A stretch of DNA of 29,160 nt, from contig NZ_JAPEPZ010000009.1 in NCBI RefSeq assembly GCF_026339875.1, forward strand, positions 1 through 29,160, read 5' to 3'. Shown here piece by piece: positions 1-6,578 of this stretch (the stretch's first letter is position 1; the number at the start of each line of letters is the position of its first letter). This DNA is from Streptomyces sp. NBC_01571 (lineage in GTDB: Bacteria > Actinomycetota > Actinomycetes > Streptomycetales > Streptomycetaceae). The notes under the pieces were generated by a model, which saw nothing but the letters and a program-made list of their open reading frames with translations, did not search any database and was not told the DNA's origin. The position numbers were made by a program, and so were the translations under genes.

Positions 1-175
1 GGCGGCAGTGGGGTGAGCCGAGCTCCCCCGGCAGGCCTGTACCGAATAGCTCCACCTGATCCACCTCGAACGGCGCTGCTGCGCTGTCTGTCCGCCAGGA
101 CCCACCTGCCGAAAGGCCGGCCTGGCGCGGCAGAGAAGGCAGCACCCGCACCCGATCCCACGTCAGGAGGATTCG

Positions 176-976
176 ATGCCCCGCAAGCGTCCCGGCCGCG
201 TCCGGACCAAGAACACGAACCGCCGTGAGGCGCTCAAGCTCAGCAGCATGGCCCCGGAGGACTACAACGTCAGGCCGGATGAAGTGAAGTCGATCGCCTG
301 CCCCGACTGCCGCACCTGGCGCCGGATCACGGGCGACAAGGTCCTCAAGATCCGTGAGCACTGCCTCTCCGACAAGGTCGCGGAGGGAGAGAAGCACGTC
401 ACCTGCCCTGGCAGCGACCAGCTCGTGGTCATCGACATCGACGTTCGGCGCTGGCAGTCCGAGCAGAACCGGCTGCTGCGCGACGCGATGCCGCAGGAGA
501 TCCGCCGCGCCGCTCAGCAGTTCTACAAGCCGCTCCCGGCCCCGGCCGCTCCGGTCTCCCGGATCAAGGCGGAGGTCACGCTGGAGACGGCCCGACAGTC
601 CTACCTCGCGCACCGCACGGGCTGCACGCGGTGTGTCGGTGGCCAGCACTGCACGGACGGCGGCATCCTCGCCCGCCGCTACGTCCTCGCCCTCCAGGAG
701 GAGCCCGCCCGCCGCGATGCCCGCGAGGAGCTGGAGCGACAGGAGCAGCGCGCCGCGCGGAAGCAGTCGGCGCCGGCCGTCCGCAAGGCACAGTGGGCCA
801 AGCATGGCGGCGAGGAAGTCGAGAAGGCGAACAACGCCTGCACGGCGCGGACTTCGGGATCGCTCTCCGAGTTCCGCGGCCCCGCAGTCCCGCTGCAGCC
901 GCAGAACGTGGAAGCGCACGAGCGGCGACAGGCTGAACTGGGCAAGCAGTACGCCCGGAAGACTACGGCGGCTTGA
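176..976 (+). CDS. Cys-rich putative zinc-binding protein, unknown function
   Basis: 266 residues, starting at ATG 176 behind a strong TCAGGAGG site six bases upstream. I do not recognise a named family. The N-terminus is very basic (RKRPGRVRTKN). Residues 41-77 carry a CPDC pair (C42, C45) followed by C63, H74 and C77, a plausible zinc ribbon. Residues 146-160 carry a second cluster, HRTGC-x2-C-x5-C (C150, C153, C159), resembling the core of the 58-residue protein at 2498-2674. The C-terminal third is charged and probably helical. It is followed at once by a strong hairpin, so it probably ends a transcription unit. A nucleic-acid-binding role is inferred only from the Cys pattern and the basic N-terminus. 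Confidence 0.75.
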   Translation: MPRKRPGRVRTKNTNRREALKLSSMAPEDYNVRPDEVKSIACPDCRTWRRITGDKVLKIREHCLSDKVAEGEKHVTCPGSDQLVVIDIDVRRWQSEQNRLLRDAMPQEIRRAAQQFYKPLPAPAAPVSRIKAEVTLETARQSYLAHRTGCTRCVGGQHCTDGGILARRYVLALQEEPARRDAREELERQEQRAARKQSAPAVRKAQWAKHGGEEVEKANNACTARTSGSLSEFRGPAVPLQPQNVEAHERRQAELGKQYARKTTAA

Positions 977-997
977 CCCGCACATCGGCATGAACGA

Positions 998-1043
998 CCA
1001 CGGCCCTGGCCATCCCGCCCGCTCGGGATGGCCAGGGCCGTGG
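998..1043 (+). terminator. Long GC-rich hairpin, probable terminator
   Basis: A perfect 20-bp inverted repeat (998-1017 and 1024-1043) with a 6-base loop lies 22 bases after the stop of the preceding gene. There is no T-run, which is common for Streptomyces terminators. Confidence 0.75.
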
Positions 1044-1085
1044 CCGCTTGTATGGCAGCCCACCAGGACGAGTAGGAGGCAGCAC

Positions 1086-1208
1086 ATGGACGCGGGCGAG
1101 GACCTGACGTTCGAGGAATGGTGCGCGGAGCTGGAGGCCATGGACCACCAGGAGTACCTGGAGGTCATGGCGCAGCTGGACGTCTGCGCCGCCGACCCGA
1201 CCAGCTGA
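1086..1208 (+). CDS. Small acidic protein, 40 residues
   Basis: Short reading frame from ATG 1086 with GTAGGAGG seven bases upstream, which makes it a credible gene despite its size. The product is strongly acidic (DAGEDLTFEEWCAELEAMDH...) and probably one or two amphipathic helices, with two isolated Cys. No family is recognised. It stands alone between a hairpin and the next small gene. Confidence 0.6.
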   Translation: MDAGEDLTFEEWCAELEAMDHQEYLEVMAQLDVCAADPTS

Positions 1209-1210
1209 CC

Positions 1211-1470
1211 GCAGCCTGCGCTGCCCGCCGTCGACCGATCCGCTCGCCGCCGACTTCGAGGAGTCTTCGATGCCCGTTCCGACTGATCCGCGTACCCCGC
1301 AGCAGCGCATCGGCGACCAGCTGGCCGCCGCGCACCGGCAGTTGATCCGGCCGGGCCTGTCCCGTGCGGACCGGGCCCGTGTCGCGGGCCGCATCCACGA
1401 CCTGACCGCACAGGCCCGACGCATCGGCGCCTGACCGCACCACGCAGCTTGCGCTGCCCGTCGTTGACCG
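1211..1470 (+). repeat. Pair of 27-bp direct repeats after two small genes
   Basis: Copy 1 is 1211-1237 and copy 2 is 1444-1470. They match at 24 of 27 positions, and all three differences are C/T transitions. Each lies just after a stop codon (2 and 9 bases). The core contains GCAGC-n4-GCTGC, able to form a small hairpin. The function is unknown; it may reflect duplication of an intergenic unit. Confidence 0.5.
1270..1434 (+). CDS. Small basic helical protein, 54 residues
   Basis: ATG 1270 follows GAGGAG with six-base spacing. The product (MPVPTDPRTPQQRIGDQL...) is rich in Ala, Arg and Gln and is probably a helical hairpin. No family is recognised. It lies between the two 27-bp repeats. Confidence 0.55.
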   Translation: MPVPTDPRTPQQRIGDQLAAAHRQLIRPGLSRADRARVAGRIHDLTAQARRIGA

Positions 1471-1542
1471 TGCCCGCCCCTGGGGTCCGGTCGGCGGCGG
1501 AGTGCGCAGGACGCACTGCCCCGCCTGTCGCGGGGCCCGTAT

Positions 1543-1587
1543 GCGGCAAACCCCCGGGGGTCTCCACCCCGGGGGTTCTTTTGCCGC
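1543..1587 (+). terminator. Strong intrinsic terminator
   Basis: Nested stem: GCGGCAAA (1543-1550) pairs with TTTGCCGC (1580-1587), and CCCCCGGGG (1551-1559) pairs with CCCCGGGGG (1567-1575). The descending arm contains TTCTTTT. It lies about 30 bases before the next gene's start, so it separates transcription units or acts as an attenuator. Confidence 0.75.
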
Positions 1588-1615
1588 TGGTCACCCTCCA
1601 GACAGGACGACCCGC

Positions 1616-1915
1616 ATGCCCATCATCACCGACACCATCGCCAGCCGGTTACCTCTTGCCGAGGAAGAGATCGGCCCGCGCCATCCCGGCGCGCTCTACC
1701 AGAACGCGACGGGCGCCTTCGAGGTCCTGGTGCTCATCACCGACCCGAGCGAGGCCGCGCAGCTGCTGCGCCGTGACAGTGCGCGGTGGGCGGTCATCGT
1801 CCGCGACGTGCTGCGGGCCGATGGCGAGCCGTTCGTGACCGGTGCCGTGTGGACCAGCGAGGACCGCCTGGTCCGCCCCGGCCGCGCCAACGAGAAATTC
1901 GCGCCGGCTGCCTGA
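1616..1915 (+). CDS. Hypothetical protein with a TTA codon, 99 residues
   Basis: I choose ATG 1616, because the longer frame would run back through the terminator at 1543-1587. A weak GACAGGAC site precedes it. The protein (MPIITDTIASRLPLAEEEIG...) is a mixed alpha/beta soluble protein with a hydrophobic strand FEVLVLIT near residues 35-42. Leu-12 is encoded by TTA, the rare codon that in Streptomyces needs the bldA tRNA, suggesting developmental control. No family is recognised. Confidence 0.65.
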   Translation: MPIITDTIASRLPLAEEEIGPRHPGALYQNATGAFEVLVLITDPSEAAQLLRRDSARWAVIVRDVLRADGEPFVTGAVWTSEDRLVRPGRANEKFAPAA

Positions 1916-1969
1916 CGATCCGCCACGGTCCACCTCCCGCCCCGTTGTCGTTGGGGTGGGAGACGGGCC

Positions 1970-1993
1970 GTGGCTGGCCGTCCGGCCAGCCAC
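1970..1993 (+). terminator. 10-bp perfect hairpin between small genes
   Basis: GTGGCTGGCC (1970-1979) pairs exactly with GGCCAGCCAC (1984-1993) across a GTCC loop. It is followed by a second weaker pairing (CCGGAG/CTCCGG near 2005-2025). Probably a terminator of the 1616-1915 unit. Confidence 0.6.
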
Positions 1994-2057
1994 ACAACGA
2001 CGGCCCCGGAGCCGTGATTCTCCGGAGCCGTCTTGGTCAGCAGGAATTGGAGTCCCT

Positions 2058-2357
2058 ATGACCGCTCAGATCATGACACGCCCCCGCCCCGGCACGGCAG
2101 GGGGCGACGACGCGAACCGCCAGCTCGGACAGCATCTCCTGGACGTCGTCCGGCGCCAGGACGCCGCGATCCCCGCCGCCCGGCGCGCCCCGCGCACCGT
2201 GGCGGAGATGCGGGCCCGGCTGATCGGCGCGAGCGGACAGCAGTCGTGCGGCAGCTGCGGCGGTGCCGGCGGGCGGACCGTCGACACCAGCAGCGGAGGC
2301 ATCACCCGGCAGACGTGGGTCAGCTGCGGCTCCTGCCACGGGACGGGGAAAGCCTGA
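2058..2357 (+). CDS. Small protein with a DnaJ-like CxxCxGxG zinc motif
   Basis: 99 residues from ATG 2058 with GGAGT upstream. The C-terminal third has two half-motifs, SCGSCGGAGG near residue 63 and SCGSCHGTGK at the end, spaced like one zinc centre of DnaJ-type CxxCxGxG domains. The rest is basic and helical. Such mini zinc proteins are frequent in actinobacterial mobile elements, but their role is unknown. The stop overlaps the next start (TGATG), so the two are translationally coupled. Confidence 0.65.
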   Translation: MTAQIMTRPRPGTAGGDDANRQLGQHLLDVVRRQDAAIPAARRAPRTVAEMRARLIGASGQQSCGSCGGAGGRTVDTSSGGITRQTWVSCGSCHGTGKA

Positions 2358-2488
2358 TGAGGGGCAGCGGACTCGCCCGGTTACGCCAGTACCTGCTCAC
2401 GTGGCGCAACTCCGGGCAGTGCAACGTCTGTTCCGGCTGGTTCGACGACTGGCCCGGCGGCACGTGCGACGCCTGCGCCCGAGGCTAG
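2357..2488 (+). CDS. 43-residue zinc-knuckle peptide, coupled to the upstream gene
   Basis: The ATG at 2357 overlaps the previous stop in a TGATG arrangement, the main support for this short gene. The product has two CxxC pairs, QCNVCSGW and TCDACARG, enough for one zinc ion. Residue 9 is a Leu encoded by TTA. No family is recognised. Confidence 0.6.
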   Translation: MRGSGLARLRQYLLTWRNSGQCNVCSGWFDDWPGGTCDACARG

Positions 2489-2497
2489 GCAGCACCG

Positions 2498-2674
2498 ATG
2501 CCTGACGACCTCTACCAGCGCTACCAGGCCGCTTCCACAACGCACCGCACACATCGCGGCGCCTGCGCCGACTGCACGGACACCGAACGCTGCCCCACGG
2601 GGCAGCGGCTGTTCGAGTCGTTCGCGCGGCTGCAGGACGCCTACCTCAACCGTCAGCGCGCTCAACGGCGCTGA
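2498..2674 (+). CDS. 58-residue Cys3-motif protein
   Basis: ATG 2498 begins 10 bases after the previous stop. The core reads HRGACADCTDTERCPTG, i.e. C-x2-C-x5-C followed by Gly and a helical tail. The same spacing (C-x2-C-x5-C after HRTG) occurs in the 176-976 protein, so the two probably share a small domain. It probably belongs to the 2058-2674 three-gene unit. Function unknown; the Cys pattern suggests metal binding. Confidence 0.6.
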   Translation: MPDDLYQRYQAASTTHRTHRGACADCTDTERCPTGQRLFESFARLQDAYLNRQRAQRR

Positions 2675-2719
2675 CGATGCCCGGCCTGGCACCGCCACCT
2701 CTGCCAGGCCACCGACCCG

Positions 2720-2760
2720 CCGGCCCGGCCCCCGCACCCAGCGTGCAGGGGCCGGGCCGG
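2720..2760 (+). terminator. 13-bp GC hairpin, probable terminator
   Basis: CCGGCCCGGCCCC (2720-2732) is the exact reverse complement of 2748-2760, with a 15-base loop. It sits between the 58-residue gene and the DUF5999 gene. Confidence 0.65.
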
Positions 2761-2810
2761 ACGGTGTCCAGGAGCCAACTCCCCCTGCCCTTTCCCCTTG
2801 GGAGGACTGC

Positions 2811-3104
2811 ATGCGCACGATCCCGCTACAGGCCGCGCTGGACGACACCGGCCTGCACCACCGCCAGCCCCCGGCCCTGTGCCGTCACACCCCGCCCTGC
2901 CCAGCCGCCGACAGCACGGACCGCGAGGCCGCCCGCACCGTGGCCAGCCACCCCGGCTGGAGTCTGCTGTGCAACGGCGTCCTGCTCTTCGAGGACACCG
3001 GCGAGCTGCTCCCCACCGGACAGATCATCGCCCCCCACCGGCCCGCCCCCGTCTACGACGTACCGCCCCCGCGCGTGCAGCGTGAGGACTACGCCCGTGT
3101 CTGA
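2811..3104 (+). CDS. DUF5999 family protein
   Basis: 97 residues from ATG 2811 with GGGAGGA upstream. The stretch from CRHTPPCPAAD through DREAARTVASHPGWSLLCNG to LFEDTGELLPTG and IIAPHRP is the signature I recognise as the Streptomyces DUF5999 family, usually a stand-alone protein of about 60-80 residues. The N-terminal 22 residues are an extension. Function of the family is unknown; the paired Cys and His near the start could bind a metal. It overlaps the next gene by 8 bases, so both are probably co-translated. Confidence 0.7.
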   Translation: MRTIPLQAALDDTGLHHRQPPALCRHTPPCPAADSTDREAARTVASHPGWSLLCNGVLLFEDTGELLPTGQIIAPHRPAPVYDVPPPRVQREDYARV

Positions 3105-3225
3105 CGACTTTCAGGACCGCATGTTCCTGGCCAGCCAGGCCGTCTACGAGGCCATTGAGCGCGGCGAGGTCACCGACGTGGAGGCCGCGCTGATGGACGC
3201 CCACGCCGCGGCGTCCGAGGAATGA
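3097..3225 (+). CDS. 42-residue acidic protein, coupled to the DUF5999 gene
   Basis: Start taken as GTG 3097, inside the end of the preceding gene, because GTGAGGA lies eight bases before it. The in-frame ATG 3121 would leave 34 residues. The product (MSDDFQDRMFLASQAVYEAI...) is acidic and mostly helical. No family is recognised. Confidence 0.5.
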   Translation: MSDDFQDRMFLASQAVYEAIERGEVTDVEAALMDAHAAASEE

Positions 3226-3300
3226 CCGGCCTCGCCGCGCACCCCTGCAGGGCGACACCGTCCTGCTCCCCACACATCCCGTACGGACAACGGAGACACC

Positions 3301-4485
3301 ATGAACAAGGAGCAAGAGAAGGAAAAGTGGTACCGCCGGCGGCCCACCTCGCGTGGGCTGGTGCTCAGCATCCTGGGGATCGTCACCCTGGGAGTGGCCA
3401 TCCTGTCGGTCGCGGTCAGCTACCAGATCCTCGAACCCCGGTTCGGCGGATGGGCGGTGCCGACCGTGGGCGCCCTGGACGCGCTGTGGGTGGTGTTCCA
3501 GGCAACGGAGATCCTGTCCGGCAACAACCGCAGCCGCGCCCGGCGCGTGCAGGTCGCGGGGCTGGCCCTGACCGTGGTCAACGCCGCCATCCCCACCGCC
3601 GATCTGATCCTGTCCAGGTCCGGCGCGTTCGATCTCGCGATGGTCCTCACGCCGATCGCCATCGTCGCGACCAAGGGCGCCTGGTGGATCGCGCTGCCCT
3701 CGCTCGGACGGAAGGTGTCGCCCGACACCCTGCAGGCCATCGCGACCAAGCGCCAGCAGGTCTCCGACCGCCTGGAGACGATGGAGGCGGAGGCCGCGCA
3801 CCGGATCGAGCTGCTCGAGCTCGCGACCACGCTGGAAGAGCGGGTGGCGAAGGCGGAGACGGCCTACCGCAAGTCGCAGCTCAAGACGCAGCAGACCATG
3901 ACCGAGGAACTGCACGGCCAGGCAGAGGCCACGGCGAAGACCGTCGCGGACAAGGTGCTGCCCGCCACGGTCGCGGCGATCGAGCTGCCGGAGCTCGGCA
4001 CGTGGACGCCCACGGCGCCCGCGCTGCCCGTCACGGCAGGCCGTGACGCCTCCGGCCGTCAGCTGCCTGCCCTGCCGGGCGGGCGTGACGGATCCGGCAC
4101 AGACGGGACCGGCAGTCACGCTGGTCACGGCGATCCGGACGGAAACCGTCACGGTGAGGGTCACGGCGGGCGGGACACAGGCCGTGACGCCGTCACGGCC
4201 GCGCACCTCGCGCAGCTCGCGGCCGTCACGGGCGTGCCCACGCCCGAGCCCGGCGAGACGCTGACCGATGCGCAGGTGGACGTCGTGCTGCGGCACCTGC
4301 GCTACCGCGACGACCCGCCGGCCTCCTACCGCCAGGCCGTCGCCACCTTCCGCGACGCCGGGTTCGTCGGCAGCGAGAAGCGCGTACGCCACGCATGGGG
4401 CGCGCTGCTGTCCAACGAAGAGAACGAGGTCGACACCCCGGCCGAAGAGGCCGACGAGGAAGAACCCGAAGACGCGAGCGCCTGA
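3301..4485 (+). CDS. Four-helix membrane protein of the conjugation module (DUF2637/SpdB-like)
   Basis: 394 residues from ATG 3301. After a basic start there are four predicted membrane segments, near residues 19-41, 51-72, 84-104 and 112-134. A charged, probably coiled-coil region (143-215) follows, then a Gly/His/Asp-rich low-complexity stretch (about 245-300) and an acidic C-terminus after a small folded domain (about 310-370). The membrane half resembles the DUF2637/Spd-type proteins encoded beside traB in Streptomyces mobile elements, where they are linked to intramycelial spread; that assignment is by resemblance. The low-complexity stretch coincides with a cluster of GTCACG motifs in the DNA (see 4028-4231). 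It is separated from traB by a hairpin. Confidence 0.65.
   Translation: MNKEQEKEKWYRRRPTSRGLVLSILGIVTLGVAILSVAVSYQILEPRFGGWAVPTVGALDALWVVFQATEILSGNNRSRARRVQVAGLALTVVNAAIPTADLILSRSGAFDLAMVLTPIAIVATKGAWWIALPSLGRKVSPDTLQAIATKRQQVSDRLETMEAEAAHRIELLELATTLEERVAKAETAYRKSQLKTQQTMTEELHGQAEATAKTVADKVLPATVAAIELPELGTWTPTAPALPVTAGRDASGRQLPALPGGRDGSGTDGTGSHAGHGDPDGNRHGEGHGGRDTGRDAVTAAHLAQLAAVTGVPTPEPGETLTDAQVDVVLRHLRYRDDPPASYRQAVATFRDAGFVGSEKRVRHAWGALLSNEENEVDTPAEEADEEEPEDASA
4028..4231 (+). repeat. Cluster of ten GTCACG/CGTGAC motifs inside a gene
   Basis: GTCACG starts at 4030, 4115, 4124, 4148, 4160, 4192 and 4225; the reverse CGTGAC starts at 4042, 4084 and 4183. Most copies extend to CCGTCACGG or CCGTGACG. 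They are read as Val-Thr, His-Gly/His-Ala or Arg-Asp depending on phase and orientation. The conservation is therefore at the DNA level and not explained by a protein repeat. Candidate protein-binding array. Confidence 0.6.
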
Positions 4486-4515
4486 AAACCGCTCCTGTGT
4501 CCGGCACCACCAGTG

Positions 4516-4548
4516 AGGGCCAGCCCGCAGCACCTGCGGGCTGGCCCT
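4516..4548 (+). terminator. 15-bp perfect hairpin, probable terminator
   Basis: AGGGCCAGCCCGCAG (4516-4530) pairs exactly with 4534-4548 across a three-base loop, 30 bases after the stop of the membrane-protein gene. Confidence 0.75.
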
Positions 4549-4590
4549 TGCTGCGACTGCCGGAACCACGCACCACCGCAGTCGACCGGT

Positions 4591-4657
4591 GCAGACCCGG
4601 CGAGTGAACCGGCGAGCGGACCGAACGTCCGCAGACCCGGCAAGCAGACCCGGCGAG
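4591..4657 (+). repeat. Three 14-bp direct repeats upstream of traB (candidate clt/TraB site)
   Basis: GCAGACCCGGCGAG occurs at 4591-4604 and 4644-4657, with GCAGACCCGGCAAG at 4631-4644. A degenerate copy (AACCGGCGAG) lies near 4608. The core GACCCGG matches seven of the eight bases of GACCCGGA, which I recall as the TraB recognition sequence of plasmid pSVH1. Position between a terminator and traB fits a clt-like transfer locus. Confidence 0.5.
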
Positions 4658-4679
4658 CACCAAAAACCCACAAGAAATC

Positions 4680-4709
4680 GAACGCGCGAGCGAATATGCT
4701 TGCGCGTTC
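4680..4709 (+). promoter_or_regulatory. Operator-like inverted repeat before traB
   Basis: GAACGCGCGAGC (4680-4691) and GCTTGCGCGTTC (4698-4709) are inverted repeats matching at 11 of 12 positions, around an AT-rich GAATAT centre. The site ends 11 bases before the GGAGG of traB. Its position suits a repressor controlling traB, as KorA/KorSA-type regulators do in other Streptomyces plasmids; no such regulator is encoded here. Confidence 0.5.
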
Positions 4710-4729
4710 ACGATCACGACGGAGGGTGC

Positions 4730-6412
4730 GTGAGCAGAAAGAAACAGCAGGCCAGCGCCGGTGATGATGGCTACGGGCAGGCGGCAGGCGCGATCGGCAC
4801 ACTCGCGATCGCGTTCGGCATCCTCGCCGCCATCAAGGACAAGCTCGGTCTGTCCTGGCCGGCCACCGTCCTGCTCACCGCAGGCGCGCTGGTCGCACTC
4901 GGATACGGCGCATGGAGGGCCAAGAGCGTCCTCAAGGCCTGGTGGGCGAGCGAAAAGCCCACGGCCACGGAGAAGAAGTCCGCGGCCACGGAGAAACAGC
5001 CTGCGGCCGCCATGGCGGAAGAAGCCCCGGCCACGGCCGTGATCGGGGGCGATCAGGCCGCCGCTCAGGCGGCTGTGGCGCACCCGCAGCTGACCGCGGC
5101 GCTGGCCAAGGCCGGTGTCATCGGCAAGGACGAAATCATCCGCGCCAACGAGGTCACCATCGAGCCGGTCCCGAAGCCTGGCAGCGGCTCTCTCTACGAC
5201 TTCCTGGTCCCAGAGGGACGCACCTACAAGGACGTCGAAAAGCGCCTCGGCAACGTCGCCGGCATGTTCGGTGCCACCCGGCTGCACACCAAGATGGAGC
5301 GCAGCCGGGACAACGAACGCCGGGTGCGGCTGCTGGTGCTCGATGAGCCGCCGCACACCCGCCCGTTCAGCCCGCCGACCCGGCAGCAGATCGAGACCTT
5401 CGACGGGGTGCCCTTCGGGCACGACGTCGTCGGGCAGCTGGCCGGTGTGGGGACCTTCGACAAGGCATCGCTGCTGGTCGGGGGCATGACCCAGATGGGC
5501 AAGACCACGCTGGTCAACGGGCTGATCACCTGCCTGCTGATCGCCTACGGCGAATTCGACCTGTACCTGCTGGACGGGAAATTCTGCGGGCTGACCCGGT
5601 TCGAGAAAATCGCCGTCCGGTACGAGGCATCCGACAATCCGGCCGTGTTCGAGGACATGGCCGACGAACTGAATGCCCGTGGGGAAAGCCGGTACGAGAA
5701 AATCAAGGAGGCCATCCGAAAGCGGCAGCCCGCACCCAAGTTCAGGCCGGTGTTCTTCATCGTGGACGAAGCCGCAGACTTCTTCGCCCACGACGGCACG
5801 AACGCGGGCAAGGAAAACGCGGCACGGGTCGCTGAAAAGGCGCGCTCTCTGGTCGCCAAGTGCCTGGAGTCCGGGATTTCCGTGGTGATGCTGACGCAGC
5901 GCCCAGCCCAGAACGCGATTCCGGTCATGGTCCGTGACCAGTTCCTCTACCGCATGTGCCTGTACGTGGCATCGGAAGGAACCGCGAAAGTCGCCCTCGG
6001 AGACACGTACTTCGACACGATCGCGCCGATCAACCCGGCCTTGCTCGATTCGAGCATCAAGGGCCAGGGTGTCCTGTTCGCGCACGGAGTCTCCACCCTC
6101 ATCCGGGGATTCAACTTCTCGGATGAGTTCATCTGGAAGACCGTTGACGAGGTCGACGCCCGGCAGCAGCAGAAGTTCGCCGACGCCCCGGTATCACCGG
6201 TCAAGCAGGCAATTGACCTGATGCGGAGCGCGGGCGTGGACTTCATGGCCACTGCCGACCTGGCCCCGGCTTTCGGGATCACGGAAACAGATCCTGCGAA
6301 AGCCGGAAGGCAGCTGAACGGCCTTCTCAAGGTCGCGTCGGACAAGAGCACCAAGGGCGTGCGGGGCTACCGCCTCACCGACCTCACCGCCGCCGCTTCG
6401 TCCGATTCGTGA
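4730..6412 (+). CDS. traB: TraB/FtsK-SpoIIIE-family conjugative DNA translocase
   Basis: 560 residues from GTG 4730, with GGAGGG just upstream; an earlier in-frame ATG at 4589 lies within the repeats and lacks a ribosome site. Two membrane segments (about 20-37 and 44-62) are followed by an Ala/Glu-rich linker and a RecA-like motor. Walker A is GGMTQMGKTT (251-260), Walker B is VFFIVDEA (341-348), and a sensor-like MLTQRP lies at 388-392. The C-terminal ~90 residues (VKQAIDLMRSAGVDF... to RGYRLTDL) look like a winged-helix domain, as in the FtsK gamma domain and TraB. Proteins of this family pump double-stranded plasmid DNA between mycelial cells. It starts the core transfer operon and is probably controlled through the palindrome at 4680-4709. 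Confidence 0.85.
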   Translation: MSRKKQQASAGDDGYGQAAGAIGTLAIAFGILAAIKDKLGLSWPATVLLTAGALVALGYGAWRAKSVLKAWWASEKPTATEKKSAATEKQPAAAMAEEAPATAVIGGDQAAAQAAVAHPQLTAALAKAGVIGKDEIIRANEVTIEPVPKPGSGSLYDFLVPEGRTYKDVEKRLGNVAGMFGATRLHTKMERSRDNERRVRLLVLDEPPHTRPFSPPTRQQIETFDGVPFGHDVVGQLAGVGTFDKASLLVGGMTQMGKTTLVNGLITCLLIAYGEFDLYLLDGKFCGLTRFEKIAVRYEASDNPAVFEDMADELNARGESRYEKIKEAIRKRQPAPKFRPVFFIVDEAADFFAHDGTNAGKENAARVAEKARSLVAKCLESGISVVMLTQRPAQNAIPVMVRDQFLYRMCLYVASEGTAKVALGDTYFDTIAPINPALLDSSIKGQGVLFAHGVSTLIRGFNFSDEFIWKTVDEVDARQQQKFADAPVSPVKQAIDLMRSAGVDFMATADLAPAFGITETDPAKAGRQLNGLLKVASDKSTKGVRGYRLTDLTAAASSDS

Positions 6413-6530
6413 CCGCCACCTGGCACCGCCGGCAGACCGCCAGCTCACCGCCACCCGAGCCCCTGGGTGGCGGTCCGACCGCCCTGGGTGGCGGTGTGCT
6501 GGCGGTCTCCTGGCGGTCCCGGGTGGCGGA
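6412..6530 (+). repeat. Mirror-symmetric array of ten TGGCGGT/ACCGCCA motifs
   Basis: Reverse copies (ACCGCC-A/G/C) start at 6412, 6425, 6436, 6447 and 6478. Forward copies (TGGCGG-T/A) start at 6468, 6489, 6500, 6511 and 6524. The outer spacings are 13-11-11 on the left and 11-11-13 on the right, so the array is a near mirror image with about one helical turn between sites. ACCGCCACCC (6447-6456) and GGGTGGCGGT (6465-6474) also form a 10-bp stem. It fills the gap between traB and the hydrolase gene. Confidence 0.7.
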
Positions 6531-6578
6531 CCTGACCAGCGCAAACGATCAACAACCCCCGGAAGGAGGGAAGAGGCG

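Noticed and set aside
13..228. 71-codon frame at the window start
   Set aside because: No ribosome site, Pro/Arg/Ala-biased, overlaps a gene with a strong start. 1-175 otherwise shows nothing I can name.
3025..4671. 548-codon minus-strand frame opposite the DUF2637-like gene
   Set aside because: Antisense frame kept open by GC-rich third positions; low-complexity Arg/Gly/Val product, no ribosome site, and the plus-strand gene has clear membrane segments.
4226..6085. 619-codon minus-strand frame opposite traB
   Set aside because: Lies wholly over a TraB gene with intact Walker motifs; its translation shows no domain.
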